Below, piece after piece: positions 16,265 through 23,346 of a DNA stretch of 51,445 nt; position 1 is the stretch's first letter, and the number at the start of each line of letters is the position of its first letter. The translations under genes and the position numbers were made by a program. The stretch is from Gemmatimonadota bacterium (lineage in GTDB: Bacteria; Gemmatimonadota; Gemmatimonadetes; Palauibacterales; Palauibacteraceae), in the NCBI GenBank assembly GCA_022826685.1, contig JAJDUL010000069.1, positions 1 to 51,445 of the forward strand, given 5' to 3'. The notes beneath the pieces are model-generated. The model did no database searches. It was not told where the DNA came from and saw only the letters and a list, made by a program, of their open reading frames with translations.

Positions 16265-18793
16265 TTGAGCGAGCGCGCACCGCCGCCGTCGCAGGCGAGC
16301 ATCGCCGTCATCGGGGCCGGCATCGTCGGCAGCTGTCTCGTCGAACACCTCGCGCAGCGGGGCTGGGACGACCTCGTCCTCATCGAGAAGGGCCCGCTCC
16401 CCGACCCCGGTGGATCCACCGGCCACGCCTCGAACTTCATCTTTCCCACCGATCACAACCGCGAAGTCGCGATGCTGACGCTGGAGAGCCAGCGGCAGTA
16501 CGAGGCGCTCGGTGTGCAGACGACGTGCGGCGGCGTAGAGGTCGCCCGCACGGAGGCCCGGATGGAGGAACTGCGCCGCCGCATGACCTCGGCCCGCGCC
16601 TGGGGCATCGACGCTGAACTCCTTACGCCGGCGGAGGTCGCCGAGCGGATCCCGTTCGTGAACCCCGACGTCATCCTCGGCGGCTTCTGGATGTCGTCCG
16701 TGTCCGTGGTCGACGGCGTGCGGGCCGGAACGCTGATGCGGGAGCGGGCCCTGTCCCGGGGAGTGCTCACGATCCTGGACAACACCGGGGTCACGGGAAT
16801 GGAGGTCGAGCCCCGTCCCTCGGGGCGCCCCCGCCTGCGGGCCGTCCTCACCGCGCGGGGCCGCATCGAGGTCGAACACGCGGTCATCGCGTGCGGCGTG
16901 TGGAGCCCGCTCATCGCCGAGTTGGCCGGCGCCTTGGTTCCGCTCACGCCGGCGGTCCATCAGATGGCGGACCTCGGCCCGGTCGACCTCCTCCGCGCCA
17001 CCGGAGACGAGATCGGCTATCCGATCGTGCGCGACATGGACGCCTTCATGTACGAGCGTCAGAAATACGAAGCGATGGAGGTCGGATCCTACGCGCACCG
17101 TCCCATCCTCGTTCAGCCGGAGGAGATCCCCTCGCGCGGGACGTCGGAACGCTCCCCCACGGAGATGCCGTTCACGGAAGGAGACTTCGCGCCCCAGCTC
17201 GAGCAGGCGCGGGAGATCATGGGAGGGTTGCTCGGGGACGCCGAGATGGGATACGCGATCAACGGCCTTCTCTCCCTCACGCCCGACGCGCATCCGGTGC
17301 TGGGCGAGACCGCCGACGTGGCCAACCTGTGGTCCGCGGCGGCGGTCTGGATCAAGGAGGGGCCGGGGGCGGCGCGGCTCCTCGCCGAGTGGATCACGCA
17401 CGGCCATCCCCGCCTGTGCGACCCGCACGAATCGGACGTCACCCGCTTCCAGCCGCACGAACGCACGCGCCGCCATGTCCGGGCCCGCGCCCGGGAGCAC
17501 TTCAACAAGACGTACGGGATCGTCCACCCGCGCGAGCAGTGGGAATCCCGCCGCGGCATGCACCGCTCAGCGCTCCACGCGCGCACGGAGGCGCTGGGAG
17601 CCGTGTACTACGAGGCCCGCGGCTGGGAGCGCCCGCAGTGGTACGAATCGAACGCGGCACTCGTGGAACGGTACGGCATCGCCGACCGGCCGCACGAGTG
17701 GGATCGGCGCTGGTGGTCTCCCATCATCGAAGCGGAGCACCTGCACCTGCGCGAGAAGGTCGGCGTCGTCGACCTGGGCGCGTTTCAGATCTTCGATGTG
17801 ACGGGCCCCGGGGCGCTCGCCTGGCTGGAGAGGATGGCGGCCAACGCGTGCGACCGGCCGCCCGGAACGTCCATCTACACCCCGCTGCTGACGCCGGACG
17901 GGGGCTTCAGGGCCGACCTCACGATCCAGAGGCTGGCCGCGGACCATTTCCGCGTCGTGACCGGCGCCTTCGACGGGGCGCGGGACGCGGCCTGGTTCCG
18001 CAAACACCTGCCGGACGACGACTCCGTCCGCTTCGAGGATCTGTCGGCGGAAGTCTGCGCGCTGGGCGTATGGGGCCCCGGAGCGGAGGCGCTCCTGGGG
18101 AAGATCTCCGGGACGCCCCTCTCGCAGGCCGAGTTCCCCTATGCCTCCGTGCGCGGCGGGGTGCTGGGCGGGATTCCCGTCACCATGTGCCGGATCTCGT
18201 ACGTCGGGGAGAGCGGGTGGGAGATCTACGTGGAGGCCGCGCTCGCGACGCGGGTGTGGGACGCCGTGCGGGACGCGGGCCCGGCGTTCGGCCTCAGGCC
18301 CGTGGGCGCCGGGGTCTACGGCACGACGGGCCGCATGGAGAAGGGCTATGCCCTCATGGGGGCCGAGCTCACCTCGGAGTACTCGCCGGTCGAGGCGGGG
18401 CTGGCGAGGCCGCGCGTGAAGCGGGCGGACTTCATCGGCCGGGCCGCCTACCTGAGAGCCCGGGAGGCGGGGCCCGCGGCGCTGCTCCGCACGCTCACCA
18501 TCGACGATCACGCCGACGCCGCCGGCCTCGCCCGCTTCCCCACCGGAGGCAACGAGCCGCTCCTGGGGCCGGACGGGGAGCGCATCGTCGACGCGCGCGG
18601 AAGGGAGTCCCGCGTCACGTCGGCCGGGATGGGTCCCTCCGTGGGGAAGTACCTCCTCATGGCGTACCTGCCGCCGGAACTCGCCGCCCCCGGAACGCGG
18701 CTCCGGGTTCTCTACATGAACGAACCCTTCCCTGTCACCGTGGCGGCCGGCACCGCGCTCTTCGACCCGACCGGGACGCGCATGAGGTCGTAA
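16265..18793 (+). CDS. Dimethylglycine/sarcosine dehydrogenase-like flavoprotein fused to GcvT domain
   Basis: 842 residues from TTG 16265. The N-terminal half is an FAD-dependent amine oxidoreductase: dinucleotide motif IGAGIVG at 16-22, then GGSTGHASN with His54 at the position that carries covalent FAD in dimethylglycine dehydrogenase. The middle contains the FAO_M-like region (SARAREHFNKTYGI). From about residue 425 on lies a GcvT fold (KVGVVDLGAFQIFDVTGPGA; YVGESGWEIYVE; GTTGRMEKGYALMG) ending in a GcvT C-terminal barrel near 720-842. Such enzymes oxidatively demethylate N-methylated glycines and pass formaldehyde to tetrahydrofolate as 5,10-methylene-THF. No mitochondrial-type or Sec signal is seen, so it is cytoplasmic. 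It converges on a second GcvT-type gene. The exact substrate (dimethylglycine, sarcosine or another methylamine) is unresolved. Confidence 0.88.
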   Translation: MSERAPPPSQASIAVIGAGIVGSCLVEHLAQRGWDDLVLIEKGPLPDPGGSTGHASNFIFPTDHNREVAMLTLESQRQYEALGVQTTCGGVEVARTEARMEELRRRMTSARAWGIDAELLTPAEVAERIPFVNPDVILGGFWMSSVSVVDGVRAGTLMRERALSRGVLTILDNTGVTGMEVEPRPSGRPRLRAVLTARGRIEVEHAVIACGVWSPLIAELAGALVPLTPAVHQMADLGPVDLLRATGDEIGYPIVRDMDAFMYERQKYEAMEVGSYAHRPILVQPEEIPSRGTSERSPTEMPFTEGDFAPQLEQAREIMGGLLGDAEMGYAINGLLSLTPDAHPVLGETADVANLWSAAAVWIKEGPGAARLLAEWITHGHPRLCDPHESDVTRFQPHERTRRHVRARAREHFNKTYGIVHPREQWESRRGMHRSALHARTEALGAVYYEARGWERPQWYESNAALVERYGIADRPHEWDRRWWSPIIEAEHLHLREKVGVVDLGAFQIFDVTGPGALAWLERMAANACDRPPGTSIYTPLLTPDGGFRADLTIQRLAADHFRVVTGAFDGARDAAWFRKHLPDDDSVRFEDLSAEVCALGVWGPGAEALLGKISGTPLSQAEFPYASVRGGVLGGIPVTMCRISYVGESGWEIYVEAALATRVWDAVRDAGPAFGLRPVGAGVYGTTGRMEKGYALMGAELTSEYSPVEAGLARPRVKRADFIGRAAYLRAREAGPAALLRTLTIDDHADAAGLARFPTGGNEPLLGPDGERIVDARGRESRVTSAGMGPSVGKYLLMAYLPPELAAPGTRLRVLYMNEPFPVTVAAGTALFDPTGTRMRS

Positions 18794-18832
18794 CCCGCCC
18801 CGACCGCCTTGCCCCCACCTCCGGGACCCGGG

Positions 18833-20146
18833 CTACCGGGCGGCGTCGCGGCCCTGGGCCAGGGCCACCTCGCGGGTGCTCGGGTTCGCGGACGGGCGGA
18901 ACGGGACCTCGCACACGCGGGCGGAATCGGGCCTGCCCGGCTCGCTCGCGTACTCGTCCGGGAGCCACACCGCGAGTTCCGTGCCGATGGCGGATGCGGC
19001 GGGAGGCACGTATCCGAGGGCGATGTTGCTGCCCAGCTCGGGGGCATACCACGGAGACGTGAGGTATCCCACCGGCTCGCCGCCGTCCGCGCGCGAGACG
19101 TGCCAGAAGTCGGGCGCGTAGTCGTCGATCGGTCTGCCGCCCAGCTTCATCCCCACCATCACGAGGGCGAACGGGGAACGTCCCGCTTCGATCTCGGCAC
19201 GCTGGCGCTCCAGCGCGACGCGCCCGATGTAGTCGCCGGGCTTCTCGCGCGGGACCTGGTAAGCGAGGTTGCACTGGAACGGGCTCGTCTCGTGGTCGAT
19301 GTCCTGTCCCCAGGAGAGAATCCCGGCCTGGATGCGGCGCTGATGCCCGGGGGCCGTGACCATCAGCTCGTGCGCCCTCCCCGCCTCGAGCACGGCGCTC
19401 CACAGCTTCTCCGCGTGCAGCGTCGCGTCCCTCAGGTAGATCTCGTACCCCTTCTCCCCGGAGAATCCGGTCTGCGAGACCACGACGGAGCAGCCGCCGA
19501 CCTCCGCCTCCAGGAGCCCGTAGTAGGGGATGTCCCGCACCGCATCGCCCACGAGGTCGACCATCAGATCGAGCGACCTCGGCCCCTGAATCTGCAGGGG
19601 ACAGACATCGATCTCATCGATCTCCACGCGCATGCCGAGCCCGACGTTCACGCCCTGGAGCCAGAACATCAGGTCGGAGTCGGCGAGCGAAAACCAGAAC
19701 TCGTCCTCGGAGAGCCGCAGGAGGACCGGGTCGTTGAGGATCCCGCCACGCTCGTTGCAGAGGATGACGTACCGCGCGCGCATAGGGTCGATCCGGGTCG
19801 CGTCGCGGGTGATCACATGGTCCGTGAAGGCCTCCGCGTCCGGCCCCCGGACCCGGATCTGCCGCTCCACGGCAACGTTCCACATCGTGACGCGGTGGGT
19901 GAGCGCCTCGTGTTCCACCGCGGCGCCGCCGTCCTCGGGCCGCACGTAGCCGCGGGGGTGGTAGACGCGGTTGTAGGTCGTGGCCCGCCAGCAGCCCGCC
20001 TCGTGGGAAAGGTGCCAGTAGGGCGACTTCCGGACGCGGGTGGAGATGAGCAGTTCGACCGGCGTACGTCCGCTCTGTCGGAGGTTGATCGGGACGATCC
20101 GGTCCGACTGGTCCACGCTCGCGGGTTGCTCACACGTCATCGCCAT
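18833..20146 (-). CDS. GcvT/DmdA-like tetrahydrofolate-dependent demethylase
   Basis: 437 residues from ATG 20146, with AGGAGGA 6 bases upstream. It is a GcvT-fold protein but reads more like DMSP demethylase DmdA than glycine-cleavage T protein: TTYN at 57-60, WNVAVERQI near 89-97, NDPVLLRL at 138-145 followed by FSLADSD (152-158), QIQGPRS (185-191), GFSGEKGYEIY (227-237), and ILSWGQDIDHE with SPFQCNL further on. DmdA moves a methyl group from dimethylsulfoniopropionate to THF. I cannot confirm DMSP as substrate; betaine-like or methylated amine donors are alternatives, especially since a dimethylglycine dehydrogenase-like gene faces it. The extra ~60 residues over a typical DmdA are split between the N- and C-termini. 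It is last of three genes in an apparent operon with the epimerase and aminotransferase. Confidence 0.8.
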   Translation of the reverse strand: MAMTCEQPASVDQSDRIVPINLRQSGRTPVELLISTRVRKSPYWHLSHEAGCWRATTYNRVYHPRGYVRPEDGGAAVEHEALTHRVTMWNVAVERQIRVRGPDAEAFTDHVITRDATRIDPMRARYVILCNERGGILNDPVLLRLSEDEFWFSLADSDLMFWLQGVNVGLGMRVEIDEIDVCPLQIQGPRSLDLMVDLVGDAVRDIPYYGLLEAEVGGCSVVVSQTGFSGEKGYEIYLRDATLHAEKLWSAVLEAGRAHELMVTAPGHQRRIQAGILSWGQDIDHETSPFQCNLAYQVPREKPGDYIGRVALERQRAEIEAGRSPFALVMVGMKLGGRPIDDYAPDFWHVSRADGGEPVGYLTSPWYAPELGSNIALGYVPPAASAIGTELAVWLPDEYASEPGRPDSARVCEVPFRPSANPSTREVALAQGRDAAR

Positions 20147-20160
20147 CGAACGTCCTCCTG
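20143..20160 (-). promoter_or_regulatory. Translation-initiation leader shared with the upstream gene
   Basis: The sequence CAGGAGGACGTTCGATGG is identical, but for one base, to that before the epimerase gene (21352-21369), and the match continues into the coding sequence as MAMT. It contains a full-strength Shine-Dalgarno and fixes ATG 20146. Confidence 0.6.
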
Positions 20161-20221
20161 GCTAACGATGGATCTCGCCTCGGTGCCCGCCATCACTCGA
20201 GCGGTGATTTCCCGACGGCGC

Positions 20222-21355
20222 TTACGCGTTCTTCCAGTCCGCGAGGATCTCCGCGTCGCGGTCGAGGTTCAGCTGGAGTTGCTCCCGGCGTTCCTCCGGT
20301 TCGCCCAGGAACCAGTCGAGCGTCTCGCGCGCGGTGACGGCGAGGGGACGGAAGCGCAGCCCGGCCTCGACGCCCCGGTGCGAGCGGACCTGCGCGAGTC
20401 CCCGCACGGGGCCGCGATGCGAGTACCAGAGGGGGAAGCGCGCGGGCGGCTCCCGGTTCCGGAGGAAGGCTTCGTCCACCCATGTGAACGACACGCGCGA
20501 CGTCGTGACGGCGCGGATTCCATACAGGAACTCGTCCATCCGGGTCTTGTCGAGCGTCGGCCCGGCGACGTTGAAGATCCCGCCGGTGCCCCCCTCCAGC
20601 AGGTGCATGCAGAACTCGGCCAGGTCCCGCACATCGATGAACTGCACCGGGTTGTCCATGTCGCCCGGCGCGATCACCTCTCCCCCGTGGTGGATCCGGA
20701 CCGGCCAGTAGGTGAAGCGGTCGGTCGGATCTCCCGGCCCCGCGACGACGTGCAGGCGGGTGACGGTGCCGCGGTCGCCGTAGATCTCCTGCACCGCCTC
20801 CTCGCACATCACCTTCAACTCCCCGTAGTACCGTCCCACGTCCTCGCTCTCCGGGTCCGTCACCTCGAGCAGCCGCGCATCCTCCGGCAGTTCGTCCTGG
20901 TCGAAGTCGTACACGGAGCCGGTGGAGGTGAAGAGGTACCGGCCGACGGCATCGCGCAGGAGGTTGGCCGAGTCGCGCACGAGGCGCGGGACGTAGCCGC
21001 TGTTGTCGATGACGTAATCCCATTCCTTCCCCCGCAGCGCATCGAGCGCCCCGTCCCGGTCCCCGATGAGGGTCTCGACGCCGGGGAAGAGATCCGGGTT
21101 CGTGCGCCCGCGGTTGAAGAGCGTGACCTCGTGTCCGCGCGCCAGGGCGCGCCGCACCATGTGCGGGCCGATGAAGCCCGTGCCGCCCAGAATGAGCAGT
21201 CGCCCTGGCCGGGCCGCGCCTTCGGCCGCCGTCGCTTCGGAATCGGTCGAGGGTCGGGTCTCTCCTGCGCATGCCGCGGCCCCTGCCGCCGGGAGCACCG
21301 CCGCGCCCGCAACGGCGAGCGAGGTCCCCGTGAATTCACGTCGTGTCATCGCCAT
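20222..21355 (-). CDS. Tat-targeted NAD-dependent epimerase/dehydratase family protein
   Basis: 377 residues. MAMTRREFTGTSLAVAGAAV is a twin-arginine signal, with AAAC at 26-29 as a possible weak lipobox, then an acidic/Ala linker to residue 50. The Rossmann domain begins GGTGFIG (57-63), with Ser in TSTGSVYD (143-150) and the catalytic YxxxK at Tyr177/Lys181 (YGELK): an extended short-chain dehydrogenase. Later DNPVQFIDVRDLAEFC and a C-terminal substrate-binding half resemble nucleoside-diphosphate-sugar epimerases and isoflavone-reductase-like members. A Tat signal on a nucleotide-dependent enzyme is unusual and implies folding with bound NAD(P) before export. Substrate unknown. The start has the same AGGAGGA leader as the next gene downstream. 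Confidence 0.85.
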   Translation of the reverse strand: MAMTRREFTGTSLAVAGAAVLPAAGAAACAGETRPSTDSEATAAEGAARPGRLLILGGTGFIGPHMVRRALARGHEVTLFNRGRTNPDLFPGVETLIGDRDGALDALRGKEWDYVIDNSGYVPRLVRDSANLLRDAVGRYLFTSTGSVYDFDQDELPEDARLLEVTDPESEDVGRYYGELKVMCEEAVQEIYGDRGTVTRLHVVAGPGDPTDRFTYWPVRIHHGGEVIAPGDMDNPVQFIDVRDLAEFCMHLLEGGTGGIFNVAGPTLDKTRMDEFLYGIRAVTTSRVSFTWVDEAFLRNREPPARFPLWYSHRGPVRGLAQVRSHRGVEAGLRFRPLAVTARETLDWFLGEPEERREQLQLNLDRDAEILADWKNA

Positions 21356-21369
21356 CGAACATCCTCCTG
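21352..21369 (-). promoter_or_regulatory. Translation-initiation leader, second copy
   Basis: CAGGAGGATGTTCGATGG differs by one base from the leader at 20143-20160. AGGAGGA (21362-21368) sits 6 bases before ATG 21355. Confidence 0.6.
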
Positions 21370-21424
21370 TTTCCGGTCGCCGGATCGCGCGGGAACCACG
21401 AGATCCATGCGTGCCGCCGTACGC

Positions 21425-22609
21425 TCAGGATCGCATCTCGCGCAGCGCCTCGCCAAGGAGGGCGATGTCCGCCTCGAACGACTCCGGGGCGAGGGGACCG
21501 AAGGAGAAGCGGAAGAAGCTCGACAGCGGCGAGTCGTCACCGAGGCGCTCCATGTCGCAGTCGGTCCCCTTGAGGATCGCGGCCCCGCGCGTGAAGAGAT
21601 GCTCGTTCAGCCGCTGGGCGGTCCAGCCGTTCGGGAGCCGGCACCAGTGGTAGAAGCCGCCGTCGCCGGAGAAGAGTTCGAGGCCGAGATCCTCGAAGGC
21701 CCGGCCGTAGCGCCCGCGCTGCATGGCGTAGAAGGCGGGGACGGCTTCCCGGACGTGGCGCATGCGCTCGGGTTCCAGGAGTTCGACCGCGTAGCACTGC
21801 GACGGATGGGACACGCCGCCCATCCCGAACGAGGAGAAGTTCGAGAGCACATCGACGTGCCGCCTCGCCGCCACGGCCCATCCGATGCGGATGCCGGGGG
21901 CCTGCAGACCCTTCGTGGCGGCGCCGACGACGAACAGGTTGCCGCGCTCGATGTCGTCGACGTGCGCGAGGGCGCTCACCGGCTCGTCGTGGAGAAGCTC
22001 GTAGGCCTCATCGACGAGGAGCCCCATGCCGTCCCGTGAGCTGGCTTCCACGAGCGCCGCGAGTTCCTCCCCGGTTCGCGTCACGCCGGTCGGGTTGCAC
22101 GGATTGCTCAGCAGCATCAGCGTGCGCCCATCGCGCGGTGCCGTATAGGCCGGGACCGGGGGCCGGAACCCGTTGTCCACGCCGCTGTGCACGAGGTGAT
22201 AGGGGCGTCGCAGCCGCTCGAGGACATCGTAGTACGGGGTGTATTCCGTGGACGCGAGGCGGACCTCGATGTCGGGTTCGAGGAAGAGAAGAAGCGCCAC
22301 GATCGCGGGACGTCCGCCGGCGAACACCATCACGTTCTCCGCCGTGATCTCGACGCCGTACGACTGCCGGTAGTAGGACGCGATCGCCTCCCTCAGCGCC
22401 GGGAGCCCCCACGCCTTGGGATACTTGCGGTGCTCGGACGTCACCGTCACGGTCGACGGAAGCTCCGGGCCGTCCGGCAGGGCCACCGTCCGCGGGAACC
22501 CCTGGCTCCACGGGTTCGTGCCAGGCTCGCCCATGTAGGTACCGAACGTCCCCAGGAAGGCGTACAGAGTCTCGTAGATCCCCATCGGGGGCACGTATCT
22601 CAGGTACAA
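21425..22609 (-). CDS. PLP-dependent aminotransferase, class I/II (fold type I)
   Basis: 394 residues from TTG 22609, chosen because AAGGAG (22618-22623) stands 8 bases upstream; in-frame GTG 22594 and ATG 22585 have no such site. Fold type I signature residues are present: NPCNPTG (169-175), Asp200 in LLVDEAYE, the PLP Schiff-base Lys233 in GAATKGLQAPGIRIGW, and Arg in FFRFSFG near the C-terminus for the substrate carboxylate. The HRKYPKAWGLPALREAI stretch is the usual substrate-entry region. Donor and acceptor cannot be named. It is first in a three-gene operon with the Tat epimerase and the DmdA-like demethylase, so its product may feed the same methylated amino-acid pathway. Any promoter must lie within or beyond the palindromic element directly upstream. 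Confidence 0.85.
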   Translation of the reverse strand: MYLRYVPPMGIYETLYAFLGTFGTYMGEPGTNPWSQGFPRTVALPDGPELPSTVTVTSEHRKYPKAWGLPALREAIASYYRQSYGVEITAENVMVFAGGRPAIVALLLFLEPDIEVRLASTEYTPYYDVLERLRRPYHLVHSGVDNGFRPPVPAYTAPRDGRTLMLLSNPCNPTGVTRTGEELAALVEASSRDGMGLLVDEAYELLHDEPVSALAHVDDIERGNLFVVGAATKGLQAPGIRIGWAVAARRHVDVLSNFSSFGMGGVSHPSQCYAVELLEPERMRHVREAVPAFYAMQRGRYGRAFEDLGLELFSGDGGFYHWCRLPNGWTAQRLNEHLFTRGAAILKGTDCDMERLGDDSPLSSFFRFSFGPLAPESFEADIALLGEALREMRS

Positions 22610-22627
22610 GCCGATCGCTCCTTCGGT

Positions 22628-22803
22628 TTAACGGCCGGTGGCAAAACCCCGCTACGTTCGAGCGGCGCTGCATCTTGCCTGAAACGCTGCGCTCTGCGTC
22701 GCTCCTCGGTCACGTAACGCTGCTATGCTCCCTTGTCGCTCCTTGTCAGACAAGCGCTCCGCCGCTCTCGGCGCTGACGCGGGGCTTTGCCGCCGACCGT
22801 AAG
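22628..22803. repeat. Palindromic MITE/REPIN-like element 1
   Basis: About 176 bases with imperfect terminal inverted repeats. The left end begins TTAACGGCCGGTGGCAAAAC, and the right end read on the other strand begins TTACGGTCGGCGGCAAAGC; both continue into CCCGC. Similarity of the arms extends for roughly 60 bases, while the centre holds the repeated motif GTCGCTCCT. No coding potential is convincing. It ends a few bases before the Shine-Dalgarno of the aminotransferase gene. This, with the end of the cupredoxin gene, accounts for the 243-base intergenic stretch. Confidence 0.6.
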
Positions 22804-22852
22804 GGAGATCCGGGCGCCGGTCAGCGGAGGCCCGGGCGGGGCCGGGACAGCG

Positions 22853-23317
22853 TCAGGGGGCTGGCGATGCCTCCACCGTGAGCGTCATGAGCATCCCGCG
22901 GCTGTCGTGGCCGGCCACATCGCACACGACGGTGTAGCTGCCGGGAGAGAGTTCGAGTTCGACGAGCCGCACCTCCCCCGTGTTCACGTCCGTCTCGGTC
23001 TCCCAGAGGACTTCCCCGCTCGCGGGGTCCACGAGCTTGAGGTTGTGCATCTCGAAGCCCTGGTTGCTGAGGCGGAGCACCGTGGGCCCCGCCGGCAGTC
23101 TCGACGGCATGCCGATCGCGTACTCGAGTAGCGCCACGTCGACCGCGTCGACCGTGTACACGGCCGACAGATCCGGCTCCGAGGCGGAACCGGCCGCGTC
23201 ACGGGCGGCGGCCGCTCGGGCCGGGTCTGCCGCCGCGTCCGCAGGCTCCCCCTCTCCGCCGCATCCGAAGGCGAGGACCGCGGCGACGGCGAACATGCCG
23301 CGACGACGCGCGGCCAA
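22853..23317 (-). CDS. Cupredoxin-like lipoprotein
   Basis: 154 residues if translation starts at TTG 23317 (MAARRRGMFAVAAVLAFGC), which gives a proper positively charged N-region before the hydrophobic core; ATG 23296 is possible but would remove it. Cys19 follows AFG and is the likely lipidation site, then an Ala/Asp-rich linker. The C-terminal ~95 residues form a cupredoxin-like beta-sandwich with plausible type-1 copper ligands: His91 (FEMHNLKL), Cys132, His137 and Met142 (VVCDVAGHDSRGM). The spacing C-x4-H-x4-M is close to plastocyanin and azurin. Likely a periplasm-facing electron carrier or copper-binding protein. It follows secA by 29 bases, probably with read-through. Confidence 0.75.
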   Translation of the reverse strand: MAARRRGMFAVAAVLAFGCGGEGEPADAAADPARAAAARDAAGSASEPDLSAVYTVDAVDVALLEYAIGMPSRLPAGPTVLRLSNQGFEMHNLKLVDPASGEVLWETETDVNTGEVRLVELELSPGSYTVVCDVAGHDSRGMLMTLTVEASPAP

Positions 23318-23346
23318 CGGCGCGATCCGCCCCGCTGTCGGCGACC

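Noticed and set aside
12997..16449. Open frame of 1150 codons on the minus strand opposite the sortilin-like gene
   Set aside because: It is a GC-bias shadow: its composition is Arg/Val/His/Asp-rich with no domain, while the plus-strand frame has a signal peptide and Asp-box motifs.
22681..22740. Repeated GTCGCTCCT motif as a possible small CRISPR-like array
   Set aside because: Only two copies, short, within an inverted-repeat element; no regular spacers and no cas genes.
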